Position numbers and translations under genes: made by a program | Notes under the pieces: generated by a model | What the model saw: the letters and a program-made list of their open reading frames with translations, nothing else | Databases searched by the model: none | Told to the model about the DNA's origin: nothing | NCBI RefSeq assembly: GCF_000720635.1 | Contig: NZ_JOCF01000032.1 | Span: 14,527-78,526, forward strand | Direction: 5' to 3' | Source of the DNA: Streptomyces sp. NRRL WC-3742 | Lineage (GTDB): Bacteria; Actinomycetota; Actinomycetes; Streptomycetales; Streptomycetaceae | DNA: 64,000 nucleotides | In this document: positions 1 through 9,231 of the stretch, piece by piece | Layout: each line of letters begins with the position of its first letter | Numbering within the stretch: the stretch's first letter is position 1

Positions 1-315
1 GCCGACCGTCGCCACGGCGGCGGCGAGCAGGGTGAGGACGGCGGCCGGCTGCCACCAGTCGTGGGTGTGGGGGAGTACCGGCCCGACCGGTTCGAGGTGG
101 GGGAGCAGCCCGGCGAGGCCCGCGGGCTCGTGGGCGAACGGCTCCACGGCGTGGTGCACGGTGAGCACCAGCGCCACGGTGAAGGAGGCCATCAGGGCCA
201 GCCAGAGCGCGGCGCCGAGCACCGGGTGGGCCTGGAGCCGGGCGGAGCCGGCGAGTCGGCGGGGCAGCAGCGCGCCGGTGGCGGCCAGGTACAGGCCGAG
301 CAGGGCGAGCGTCAC
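1..315 (-). CDS. M56-family (BlaR1/MecR1-like) membrane metallopeptidase, N-terminal part
   Basis: The gene reads leftward and runs off the window, so only about 105 N-terminal residues are visible. The GTG start at 315 overlaps the stop of the BlaI gene in a GTGA junction, so the two are translationally coupled. The visible protein has three hydrophobic stretches (about residues 1-15, 33-52 and 88-105), as expected for the membrane segments that precede the HExxH protease domain of M56 proteins. The catalytic part lies outside the window, so the family call rests mainly on the membrane profile and the BlaI partner. In this arrangement the peptidase is thought to sense a signal and inactivate BlaI. 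Confidence 0.7.
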   Translation of the reverse strand, partial: MTLALLGLYLAATGALLPRRLAGSARLQAHPVLGAALWLALMASFTVALVLTVHHAVEPFAHEPAGLAGLLPHLEPVGPVLPHTHDWWQPAAVLTLLAAAVATVG

Positions 316-686
316 TTCCCGTCCCGGGACTTGACCTGTTCGAGGGCGGCGCGCAGGGCGCTGACCTCGTCGCCGCTGATCCCCTCGACGAAGCGCAGCA
401 GGGCCCCGGCCCGGTCGGAGGTGGTCTCGAGCGCCTGGTGCATCAGTTGGGCGGTGTACGCCTCGCGGGTGCACGTCGGCTCGTACAGCCAGGCGCGGCC
501 GGCCTTGTCGCGGCGCAGCCAGCCCTTGGTGTGGAGGATGTCGGCGACGGTGGTGACGGTGGTGTACGCGACCGGCCGTTGCCGCTGGAGGTCGTCGACG
601 ACCTCGCGCACGGTGGCCGGCCGGCCCCAGGCCCAGAGCCGGTCCATGATCTCGGCCTCGAGCTCGCCGAACCCGCGCAGTGCCAC
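312..686 (-). CDS. BlaI/MecI/CopY-family transcriptional repressor
   Basis: This 124-residue protein has the usual BlaI size. Its N-terminal winged helix runs over about residues 5-75 and includes the typical PATVREVVDDL and VAYTTVTTVADILHTKGWL segments, followed by a dimerisation helix region. It is the first gene of a coupled pair with the downstream M56 peptidase. BlaI-type repressors normally bind their own promoter and are lost when the partner peptidase is activated. A 12-bp perfect palindrome 50 bp upstream of the start is a candidate operator. The regulated stress cannot be deduced; no beta-lactamase lies nearby. Confidence 0.88.
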   Translation of the reverse strand: MALRGFGELEAEIMDRLWAWGRPATVREVVDDLQRQRPVAYTTVTTVADILHTKGWLRRDKAGRAWLYEPTCTREAYTAQLMHQALETTSDRAGALLRFVEGISGDEVSALRAALEQVKSRDGK

Positions 687-735
687 CGTGTCTCCCTCGC
701 CGAGCGCCGGCGATCGCTCCGCCCGCCGAATCCGT

Positions 736-747
736 TGAACCGGTTCA
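736..747. promoter_or_regulatory. Candidate BlaI operator palindrome
   Basis: TGAACCGGTTCA is a perfect 12-bp palindrome in the promoter region of the blaI-like gene. A second half-site (TTGAAC) follows at 761-766, giving two GTTGAAC motifs 26 bp apart. Position and symmetry fit autorepression; binding is inferred. Confidence 0.45.
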
Positions 748-785
748 CCGGTCTCGTCCGTTGAACCTGCCCATGGTACGGCGCC

Positions 786-837
786 GGCCGGGCGCCCGAC
801 CCCTGGAAGGGGAACGGGCGCCCGGCCGAGGTGGGCG
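786..837 (-). terminator. Hairpin terminator after ABC permease
   Basis: A perfect 13-bp stem (786-798 with 825-837) encloses a loop that can itself pair (CCCC/GGGG). It lies just past the stop of the leftward permease gene and upstream of blaI. There is no clear U-tract, which is usual for this GC level. Confidence 0.6.
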
Positions 838-848
838 GAGCGGGGGCT

Positions 849-3595
849 TCAGGACAGGCGCCGCCCCAGCGGCACCCGGGAGCGGGTGAACAGCGCGGCG
901 AGCAGGCCCGCCGCCACCGGCAGCACCAGCACGACCAGCAGCAGTTCCCCCCACGGCGCGGTGATCAGCGCCGGCTGCGCGCCGAACCCGCGGGCCCGGG
1001 ACTTGAGCAGCCCCACCGCCGGGACGAACCCGTTGGCCGCCCCGAGCAGCGCCCCGAGCATCGCGATCAGCGTGCACTGCAGACCGGCCATGGTGCGCCG
1101 GATGCGGGGCGGGGCGCCGACCGCGGCGAGGGTGGCCTGGTCCTGCCGGGAGTCGGCGGCGGCGAGGCCCGTGGCGATGCAGGCCGCGCCGAGTACGACC
1201 AGGCCGGCGAAGCCGCTGAGGGCCAGGGTGAGCGCGTCGCTCTTGGGCTGGAAGCCGCGTTCGATCTCCAGCCGTCCGAAGCGGTCGAGCTGTACGGCGG
1301 ACGCCTCGGCGCGCTGCTGCGCCTTGCGGTCGGGCGGGGTGGCGGGCAGCCAGACGGCGCCGACGGGTTCGGCGGACAGGCCGAGCCCGGCCAGGGCGGT
1401 GGGGGCCATCAGGCCCTGGGCGAAGCGGGCGGCGTCCGGGGCCTCGACGACCAGGGCGTCGACGGCGACCTCCTGGAGGTCCGGCTTGGGGACCTCCCCG
1501 GGCCGGACGGGGGCGCCGCCGCCTCGCATCTGGAGCACGGCCTTGCCGTCCGCGCCGACCAGCGTCCGGTCGAAGACGAGCAACTTGCCCGCCGCCAGGG
1601 CTTGTTCGGCCGCCGGGTCGTGCAGGCCGAACTGGTTGTGCAGCACGGTGACGTCGCCGGAGGCGAGGTGCGGCGGGGCGGCGAGGCGGTGCCAGTCCGT
1701 CGGGCCCTTGAGCTGGACGACGCTGGAGCAGCCCTGGCAGAACCGGTAGACGACCTGCCCGAGGTCGCCGCGCGGCCCGAGCCCGCCGAGCTGCTTCTCC
1801 ACCTCGGCGCGCACCTGGAGGGCCTGAGGCCCGCTGAGGTGGGTGCTCAACTGGACGGCGCCGTACGGGGCCTGCGGCCGGTAGTCGCGCCGGTTCTCCG
1901 CGTCGGTGCTGGTGCTGTACACCCCGATGGCGACGGCTCCGGCGACGGCGGCCATCACGGCGGCGACGGCGGGAGCGGTGCGCGAGCGGTGCCGGGCGGC
2001 GTCGCGCAGGGCGAGCCGGGGGCCGAGCGGCAGGCGGCCGGCGATCCGGCCGAAGAGGGCGACGAGGACGGGCGTGCAGGCGAGCAGGCCGAGTTCGGCG
2101 AGGACGGAGCCGCCGAGCACGGTGAGGGTGCGGGCGTCGTAGGTGCCGACCACCGGGCGGTCGTGGGACAGGGCGCCCGCGCCGTACACCGCGAGGGCGC
2201 CGCCGGCCAGGATCATCAGCAGGCCGAGCAGGGCGATCCGGCGGCTGGGCGCGCGCACGGTGTCCCGGTCGGAGAGGCCCGCGGTGACGCTGCGCCGGGC
2301 GGCCTGGAGGGCGGGCAGGGCGGCGGCGAGCAGGGCGGTGAGCAGGCCGATCCCGGCGATGGCCAGCAGGTCCAGCGGCGGGACGGCGAAGTGCCCGAAG
2401 CGCGAGCCGCCGGCCCGTTCGATCCACGGCCGCAGTACGGCGACCGTACCGGTGCCCACGGCCACGCCGATCAGCGCGCCGACGGCGCCGAGGACGAGAG
2501 CGCCGCCGAGCACCACCGCGCCGACGTGGCCGCGCCGGCCTCCGGCCGCGCCGAGCAGGGCGAGCTGGCGGCGGGAGCGGCGGGCGCCGACGGCGAAGGC
2601 GGGCCCGGCCAGCAGGGCGACCTCGAGCAGGGCCATGCCGGTGACGGTGGCCACGATGACCCGGGTGCTGTTGCCGGTGGCCGGGTCCCGGTAGGTGCGC
2701 GAGTCCCGGTAGTAGGGGATGGCGCCCTCGGGCGGCGGGGCGAGCGCGACGGAGCGCGCGGTGAGGGTGAAGCCGTACCTGTTCGCCTCCTGGACCTTGG
2801 CCCAGTCGATCGAGGCCCCGGCCGGGAGCCTGACCAGCCAGGCCCGCTGCCCGGTGGTGGCGCGGTCGGCGGGCCCGGCGCCGGCGGCGGCCCCGGGTTG
2901 CTGGGCGGCGCTCAGCAGGTCGAGCAACTCGCCGGGCCGGGCGACGAGTTCGGCCCGGCCGAGCTCGCCGGGGCGCTCGACGACGCCGGTGACGGTGAAG
3001 GCGGCGCCCTCCAGGCCCTGGACGGTGGTGGTGCCGCCGACCTTGAGGCCGCCGCGCTCCAGGAAGGCCCGGCTGGCGGCGAGTTCGTGCGCCGTCGAGG
3101 GCGCGCGGCCCTCGACGAGGTCGAGCCGGCCCCGCCAGATCCGGTCGCCGAGGTCGGCCTCGGAGATCGCGGCGCGCACCAGCCCCTCGGGGGAGGTGGC
3201 GCCGGTCTCGGGCGCGGAGCGGGCGGGGGTGAGCGTGCTGCCGGGCGGCAGCAGCGAGGTGACCAGGGTGGCCGGGTCGGTGCCCGCGGCCTTGAGCTGC
3301 TCGGCGGTGGGCTGGGCGTCGGGGCGCGGCTGGACGACGAAGGAGCCGTCCTCGGCGATGGGCGCCTGCTCGACGATCTGGCCGGGGTTGAGCGCGTTGA
3401 CGTAGGCGTCCGCGCCGCCGACGACGCGCTCGACCCGTTCGGCGGGGGTGAGTTGGCCGCTGCGGTGGACGACGTCGGCGCCGGTGACGCCGAGGACGGG
3501 CAGGGCGATCATGGCGACGATCAGGGCGCTGCGGCCCTTGGCGCGCAGTGCGTCGCGGCGGGCGAGGCGCAGCGCGACCTTCCAGGCTCCGAACC

Positions 3596-3599
<4 letters not shown>
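849..3599 (-). CDS. MacB/FtsX-type ABC transporter permease
   Basis: This 916-residue membrane protein starts at a GTG that overlaps the stop of the upstream ATPase gene (GTGA), preferred over a longer open frame. It begins with a cytoplasmic Arg/Lys-rich segment (VRFGAWKVALRLARRDALRAK) and one membrane helix. Next come a large extracytoplasmic domain, a block of helices around residues 360-530, a second extracytoplasmic domain, and a final helix block near the C terminus. This is the duplicated FtsX layout of single-subunit exporter permeases paired with one ATPase. The substrate is unknown; such systems often export peptides or lipids, or act on the cell envelope. Cysteines in a CQGC pair occur in the second outer domain. 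Confidence 0.85.
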
Positions 3600-4402
<803 letters not shown>

Positions 4403-4430
4403 GCCTCCCCCTCGTGTGCTGTTCAGCTGC

Positions 4431-4471
4431 ATATGTCGGTGAACTATATGTCGGTGAACTGTATATGTCGA
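4431..4471 (-). promoter_or_regulatory. Promoter with overlapping direct-repeat operator for the ABC exporter
   Basis: On the minus strand, TCGACA (4471-4466) and TATAGT (4448-4443) are separated by exactly 17 bp and form a near-consensus vegetative promoter. The same stretch, read on the plus strand, holds two perfect 15-bp repeats of ATATGTCGGTGAACT (4431-4445, 4446-4460) and a third partial copy (4463-4470). Repeats spaced at 15-17 bp over the -35/-10 region suggest a repressor binding several times on one DNA face. No regulator gene adjoins, so the factor may act in trans. Confidence 0.65.
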
Positions 4472-4599
4472 GGCGCGGGGCATGGGGGTGCGGAAGATCG
4501 GAGGTTTGGTCAAGGTTCTACAAAGATGTAGAGGAAGGGCCGAAAGGAGGCGCGGGCCGTCCGCGAGAGGGCTATGCTTCTCGAGGTTTAGAAAGGCAC

Positions 4600-4758
4600 C
4601 TCGTTCGGTGAGGCGTCTTCACGGACACAGGCCACTGACCCGACGACGTCGAGAGACGCCCAGGTTCAGGACAGATCTTCCCGAGTTAAGGGTTGATCCC
4701 AAGTGGCTTCCGGCTCAGCCGAGTCGGACACGCCGTGGAGTGCCAAAGCTCTGACGAG
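4600..4758 (+). promoter_or_regulatory. M-box (ykoK leader) Mg2+ riboswitch
   Basis: Hallmark M-box segments occur in order: CTCGTTCGGTGAGGC (4600-4614), GGACACAGGCCACTG (4623-4637), GTCGAGAGACGCC (4648-4660), and a closing segment GTGCCAAAGCTCTGACGAG (4740-4758). CTCGT at 4600 pairs with ACGAG at 4754 to form P1. M-boxes fold on Mg2+ and lower expression of Mg2+ transport genes. The leader continues about 365 nt to the transporter start at 5124. That stretch has GC-rich complementary segments near 5010-5050 but no clear terminator or masked ribosome-binding site, so the switching mechanism is not visible. The 4472-4599 stretch holds only the presumed promoter (TATGCT near 4573). Confidence 0.9.
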
Positions 4759-5123
4759 TTGGGGTGGACCGGTTCCGTGTGGGCCGGTGTGCTCCTTGCC
4801 GTGTCGCGATGCGGCGCACAGTCGGTGCGCCCCCGGCCGGGAGGAGGCGAGAACCATGGACTGCAGTAGTCCGGGCCACAGTTGCCCCTATCCCCGCATG
4901 CTCTCGTACACCTCCGGCACGCGGTAACAACCTCCCCTGCGCGTTTCTCAAGGCCCTTCGTCCCGAGCCCAGCCATCCGCGGACGCAAGCCGCCTGACGC
5001 TTCGTCACGTCCGTACGGCCGCCGCCGCTCAGCGCCGCCGTGCGGAGTCGACGACGCATGCCCGCAGGGGGACCGCCGCTGCGTGCCCCCAGTCGCCCCA
5101 CCCGGGGCAAGGGAGGCTCCGCC

Positions 5124-6800
5124 ATGACCAACGTGATGCTTGACCCGAAGGTCCCCGCCGCCCACCGCAGCGCCGTACTCGACGACGCCCACGTCGGCGA
5201 CATCAAGGGCGCGCTCGGCACCATCCGCCTCGACGACGACGCACCCCGCCAGGGCCTCTCCGTCCGCCTCAAGACCCTCCTCGCGATCATCGGCCCCGGC
5301 CTGATCGTCATGGTCGGCGACAACGACGCCGGCGCCTTCTCCACCTACGGCCAGGCCGGGCAGAACTACGGCACCCAGCTGCTGTGGACGCTGCTGATGC
5401 TGATCCCGGTGCTGTACGTGAACCAGGAGATGGTGCTGCGCCTGGGCGCCGTCACCGGCGTCGGCCACGCCCGGCTCATCCTGGAGCGCTTCGGCAGGTT
5501 CTGGGGCGCCTTCAGCGTCATCGACCTGTTCCTCCTCAACGCCCTGACGCTGGTCACCGAGTTCATCGGCGTGACGCTGGCGGCCGGGTACCTGGGCCTG
5601 CCCAAGGCCGCCGCCGTGGTCCTGGCGGCGGCGATCATCATCGCCTCGGCCTTCACCGGCTCCTTCCAGCGCTTCGAGCGGGTGGCGATCACACTCTGCA
5701 TAGGCTCGCTGCTGCTGGTCCCGATCTACTTCATGGTCCACCCCAAGTCCTCGCAGATGGCCCACGACTTCGTGGTCCCGCACATGCCGGGCGGCTCCGG
5801 CCAGCTCGCCGCCGTCATGATGGTCATCATCTCGATCGTCGGCACCACCGTGGCGCCCTGGCAGCTGTTCTTCCAGCAGTCGTACGTCATCGACAAGCGG
5901 ATCACCCCGCGTTTCATGCGGTACGAGAAGGTCGACCTGTGGATCGGGATCGTCGTGGTGATCGTGGGCGCCGCCGCGATGATCGGCATCACCGCCGCGG
6001 CCTTCGCGGGCACCGACGGATTCGGCCAGTTCTCGGACGCGGCCGCGCTGGCCAAGGGCATCGAGGACAAGGCCGGGCGCCTCGCGGGTGTCCTGTTCGC
6101 CGTCGCACTGCTGGACGCCTCGATCATCGGCGCCTTCGCGGTCTCGCTCTCCACCGCGTACGCCATCGGGGACGTCTTCGGGATCAAGCACTCGCTGCAC
6201 CGCGGGGTCAAGGGCGCCAAGGGCTTCTACGCCGTCTACGCGGGCCTGGTCGTCGCCGCGGCCGCCATCACCCTGCTCTCCACCTCCTACACCCAGGGCC
6301 TGATGACGCAGTTCGTGCAGGTGCTGGCCGGGGTGCTGCTGCCCTCCGCCACCGTCTTCCTCCTGCTGCTCTGCAACGACAGGGCCGTCCTGGGCCCCTG
6401 GGTCAACGGGCCCAGGACCAACGCCTTCACCGCCACGGTGGTCGGGGTGCTGGTGATGCTCTCGCTGATCCTCACCGCCGCCGTGGTCTGGCCGGACATC
6501 TCCTCGGACGCGATCCTGACGATCATGGCGGGATGCGGCGTGACCGGGGTCATCGTGGCCGGGTACTTCTTCGTCGCGGGCCGCAAGGGCACCAAGGAGG
6601 ACCCTCTCCCAGCCTCCGGCCGGGGGCGCCCCCATGACCGCACCGGCCGCGAGAACTGGCGCATGCCCCCGCTGGAGACCCTCGCCAAGCCCGCCATGTC
6701 CACCGCCCGCAAGCTCGGCATGGGCGCCCTGCGCGCCTACCTGCTGATCGCGATGGTCATGGTCATCATCAAGGTCGTCCAGACCGCCCTGAACCACTGA
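5124..6800 (+). CDS. NRAMP-related Mg2+ transporter (NRMT-type)
   Basis: The 558-residue protein starts at 5124 behind GGGAGG. It has about 11 membrane segments and starts its first one with GPGLIVMVGDNDAGAFST, where NRAMP proteins carry the DPGN metal motif. In TM6 the usual MPH is replaced by APW (TTVAPWQLFFQQ), so the soft metal-binding methionine is missing. These are the substitutions described for NRAMP-related magnesium transporters, and the M-box upstream fits Mg2+ import at the plasma membrane. MgtC follows 131 bp downstream. Oddly, the cytoplasmic loop before the last helix (about residues 494-505, PLPASGRGRPHD) is encoded by an interspersed palindromic repeat. Mn2+ transport by an atypical NRAMP is the alternative. 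Confidence 0.85.
   Translation: MTNVMLDPKVPAAHRSAVLDDAHVGDIKGALGTIRLDDDAPRQGLSVRLKTLLAIIGPGLIVMVGDNDAGAFSTYGQAGQNYGTQLLWTLLMLIPVLYVNQEMVLRLGAVTGVGHARLILERFGRFWGAFSVIDLFLLNALTLVTEFIGVTLAAGYLGLPKAAAVVLAAAIIIASAFTGSFQRFERVAITLCIGSLLLVPIYFMVHPKSSQMAHDFVVPHMPGGSGQLAAVMMVIISIVGTTVAPWQLFFQQSYVIDKRITPRFMRYEKVDLWIGIVVVIVGAAAMIGITAAAFAGTDGFGQFSDAAALAKGIEDKAGRLAGVLFAVALLDASIIGAFAVSLSTAYAIGDVFGIKHSLHRGVKGAKGFYAVYAGLVVAAAAITLLSTSYTQGLMTQFVQVLAGVLLPSATVFLLLLCNDRAVLGPWVNGPRTNAFTATVVGVLVMLSLILTAAVVWPDISSDAILTIMAGCGVTGVIVAGYFFVAGRKGTKEDPLPASGRGRPHDRTGRENWRMPPLETLAKPAMSTARKLGMGALRAYLLIAMVMVIIKVVQTALNH
6604..6635. repeat. Interspersed palindromic repeat inside the NRMT coding region
   Basis: This 32-bp GC-rich dyad (CTCCCAGCCTCCGGCCGGGG core, then GCGCCCCCAT) is nearly the same as the inner arms of the element at 63721-63827. 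It is read in frame and adds about ten residues to a cytoplasmic loop. Confidence 0.6.
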
Positions 6801-6818
6801 GCCGCTCGCGCCCCGTAC

Positions 6819-6852
6819 GGACGGGCGGCGGGCCCAGGCTCACCGCCCGTCC
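6819..6852 (+). terminator. Hairpin between NRMT gene and mgtC
   Basis: GGACGGGCGG (6819-6828) pairs perfectly with CCGCCCGTCC (6843-6852) and is followed by TTCCCCTTT. It lies 18 bp after the transporter stop and could terminate or attenuate before mgtC. Confidence 0.65.
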
Positions 6853-6860
6853 TTCCCCTT

Positions 6861-6920
6861 TCCGCTGAAACCCCATGAAGTCCCCTGAAGTCCGCTGAAG
6901 TCCGCTGAAGTCCTCCGAAG
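6861..6920 (+). repeat. Six 10-bp tandem repeats in the mgtC leader
   Basis: Six consecutive decamers follow the pattern TCCGCTGAAG with few changes and end right at the mgtC ribosome-binding site (GAAGGAGGTG). One register holds a seven-codon frame, ATG at 6875 to TGA at 6896, reading MKSPEVR. Confidence 0.8.
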
Positions 6921-6931
6921 GAGGTGCCGCC

Positions 6932-7666
6932 GTGCACACCCTGACCACCGTCGAGTTCCTGGTCCGGCTCGCCACCGGCGTCGCCTGCGGCGCGCTGATC
7001 GGTGTCGAACGTCAGTGGCGGGCCCGTATGGCGGGCCTGCGCACCAACGCCCTGGTCGCGGCCGGGGCCACCCTGTTCGTCCTGTACAGCGAGGCCGTCG
7101 GCGACTCCGGCAGCCCCACCCGGGTCGCCTCGTACGTCGTCTCCGGCATCGGCTTCCTCGGCGGTGGCGTGATCCTGCGCGACGGCGCCGGTGTGCGGGG
7201 CCTCAACACGGCTGCCACGCTGTGGTGTTCGGCCGCCGTCGGGGTGCTGGCGGCCTCCGGCAAGCTCGAGCTCGCCGTCCTCGGCACCGTCGCCGTGCTC
7301 GCCGTCCACCTGATCCTGCGCCCGGCCGGCCGGCTCCTCGACCGGGCCCCGCAGTCCGGCAGCGACCCGGACGCCACCTGCCGCGCCATCGTGCACCTGG
7401 AGTGCGACCGCAGGTCCGAGACCCACATCCGGGCCCTGCTGCTCCAGGCCCTCGCCGCCTCCGGCCTCGCCCCCACGGGCCTGCGCGTCCGCCGCACCGA
7501 CTCCGGGGACGCCACCAGCGTGCGCGCCACCGTCGCCGTCACCGGCCAGGTCGCCCCCGCCCTGGAGCAGGTCGTCACCCGGCTCTCGCTGGAGCCGGGC
7601 GTACGGGACCTGCACTGGCACCTGGAGGGCGAGGCCGACGACTCCGGGAACGAGGCCCTCGCCTGA
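6932..7666 (+). CDS. mgtC: MgtC/SapB-family membrane protein
   Basis: The 244-residue protein has a GTG start at 6932 behind GGAGGTG. The N-terminal half has four to five helices and the family pattern RLATGVACGALIGVERQ, AGLRTNALVAAGA and GIGFLGGGVILRDG. The C-terminal half (from about residue 145) is a soluble ACT-like domain ending in LHWHLEGE. MgtC proteins are induced by low Mg2+ and modulate ATP synthase or Mg2+/acid stress rather than transporting Mg2+ themselves. The position behind an M-box-led NRMT gene supports that role. Whether it shares the transcript or has its own promoter downstream of the hairpin is open. Confidence 0.88.
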   Translation: MHTLTTVEFLVRLATGVACGALIGVERQWRARMAGLRTNALVAAGATLFVLYSEAVGDSGSPTRVASYVVSGIGFLGGGVILRDGAGVRGLNTAATLWCSAAVGVLAASGKLELAVLGTVAVLAVHLILRPAGRLLDRAPQSGSDPDATCRAIVHLECDRRSETHIRALLLQALAASGLAPTGLRVRRTDSGDATSVRATVAVTGQVAPALEQVVTRLSLEPGVRDLHWHLEGEADDSGNEALA

Positions 7667-7715
7667 GGCGGTAGAACGGAGGGATCGTCACGCCGAGCCA
7701 CCCTGGGAGAGAGCG

Positions 7716-8393
7716 ATGCTGACCCCCGACCACGAACACGGCCCGCTGGTGCCGATGCTGCTGGTGCTGACCGTCGTCACCGGGGTGGTCGACGCCGTCA
7801 GCTACCTCGAGCTCGGGCACGTCTTCGTCGCCAACATGACGGGCAACGTGGTCTTCCTCGGCTTCGCCCTCGCGGGCGCGGCGGGCCTGTCGGCCACGGC
7901 CTCGCTGGCGGCGCTCGCCGCCTTCCTCCTCGGCGCGGCCGCCGGCGGGTACCTCGCCCGCCGACTGCCCGGGCACCGGGGCCACCTGCTCACCGCCGCC
8001 GTGGCCGGGCAGGCGGTGCTCGTGGCGGCGGCCACCGTGCTGGCGGCGCTGGCGGGGCACGAGGCGGAGGGCGTGCGCTACACCCTGATCGGGCTGCTGG
8101 GCTTCGCCATGGGCGGGCAGAACGCGGTGGTCCGCTCGCTGAAGGTGCCCGACCTCACCACCACCGTGCTCACCATGACCATCACGGCCCTCGCCGCGGA
8201 CCGCACCGGCCCGCGCCGACTGGCCTCCGCGGTCTGGATGTTCGCCGGCGCCCTCCTCGGCGCGCTCCTCGTGCTCCACGCGAACGTGCCGGTCGCCCTG
8301 TCCCTGGCGCTCGTCCTCCTGGTGGGCGTCGCCGCCGTGACCCACCTGGCCTCGCGGCCCCACCTGTCCCAGGGCTGGACGGCTCCGCGCTGA
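7716..8393 (+). CDS. DUF1275 (YoaK-type) membrane protein
   Basis: The 225-residue protein has six predicted helices and the family segments GVVDAVSYLELGHVFVANMTGNVVFLG and GFAMGGQNAVVRSL (quoted in parts: VDAVSYLELG, NMTGNVVFLG). The function of DUF1275 is not established. It lies 49 bp after mgtC in the same direction, behind GGGAGAG, and could be co-transcribed. It ends 11 bp from the convergent Rv1733c-like gene with no obvious terminator between them. Confidence 0.85.
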   Translation: MLTPDHEHGPLVPMLLVLTVVTGVVDAVSYLELGHVFVANMTGNVVFLGFALAGAAGLSATASLAALAAFLLGAAAGGYLARRLPGHRGHLLTAAVAGQAVLVAAATVLAALAGHEAEGVRYTLIGLLGFAMGGQNAVVRSLKVPDLTTTVLTMTITALAADRTGPRRLASAVWMFAGALLGALLVLHANVPVALSLALVLLVGVAAVTHLASRPHLSQGWTAPR

Positions 8394-8404
8394 GGCCGAG
8401 GCGG

Positions 8405-9058
8405 TTAGGAGTCCTCGCGGTGGGGCGCGGTCCGGCCGGTCCAGCGGGGCTCGTGCCGGGCCCAACTCGCCGTCCAGGCGCGGTCGGCGCGGCGGTCGAG
8501 GGCCTGGAGGCGCAGCCGCAGCGCGAGCACGAGGAGGGCGAGGACGGAGAGCAGGGCGCCGGTGCCGATGCAGGCGGCGCCGACGGCGACGGCGGAGCGG
8601 TCGAGCGGGGCTGAGGCGGGGTTGCCCGCCGGGTCGACCCAGATCGGCAGGACGGTGCCGCCCAGCACGCTGCGCGGGGCCTCGACGGTGCCGGTGTGCG
8701 GGGTGCCCGCCGGGTAGGACCAGGCGGCCGCGACGGTGGTGCGGGTGTTGTAGCCGGTGAAGCGGCCGCCCGCCGCGCCGTGGTCGGGGGTGTCGAGCAC
8801 GACGGCGTCGACGCGGTGCAGCCGGGTGTGGTCGCGGTCGGCCTGCGCCGCGCTCGTACGGAAGGAGACCAGCGCGCCGCCGGTGGAGAGGGCGACGGCG
8901 AGCAGGGCGCCGAGGACGGCGAGGACCCAGGCGCGGGAGCGGGAGCGGTCGAGGGGGCGGACGAGCGCTTCGTGCCGGGCACCGAGGGCCCGCCTCAGGT
9001 GCCGGCCGGTTCGCCGCGACAGCGACGCGGGCCGGGCCGGGCGGGGTGTCCTGGACAC
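8405..9058 (-). CDS. Rv1733c-like two-helix membrane protein
   Basis: The 217-residue protein has a basic N terminus and one helix at about residues 43-66. An extracytoplasmic loop of some 90 residues contains a Tyr/Trp-rich stretch (GYNTRTTVAAAWSYP), followed by a second helix at about 158-185. The layout matches Streptomyces proteins related to mycobacterial Rv1733c; no catalytic motif is visible. It diverges from the PadR operon. Confidence 0.7.
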   Translation of the reverse strand: MSRTPRPARPASLSRRTGRHLRRALGARHEALVRPLDRSRSRAWVLAVLGALLAVALSTGGALVSFRTSAAQADRDHTRLHRVDAVVLDTPDHGAAGGRFTGYNTRTTVAAAWSYPAGTPHTGTVEAPRSVLGGTVLPIWVDPAGNPASAPLDRSAVAVGAACIGTGALLSVLALLVLALRLRLQALDRRADRAWTASWARHEPRWTGRTAPHREDS

Positions 9059-9194
9059 GTTGAAGGCTCCTCAAAGGTACGTGAACGCACAGGTGTTCGT
9101 TACTCAATCTCCACCTGATGCTCCCTCGACGGCGCCTCGCGCACAAGAGTGGTGCGGGCGCCCGGCGCCTCTCCGAGGGTTATCCGCTCCGGCT

Positions 9195-9222
9195 ATACAC
9201 TCAGTATGTACTCCGGGTGTAT
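9195..9222. promoter_or_regulatory. Candidate PadR operator
   Basis: ATACAC (9195-9200) and GTGTAT (9217-9222) form an inverted repeat with a 16-bp AT-richer spacer, ending 9 bp before the padR start. Its place in an otherwise GC-rich upstream region suggests autoregulation. Confidence 0.45.
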
Positions 9223-9231
9223 GGTCCTCTC

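Noticed and set aside
4686..6797. Minus-strand open frame of about 700 codons over the transporter
   Set aside because: Composition is Asp/His/Gly/Gln-rich without any domain, and the plus strand has a clear NRAMP-like protein.
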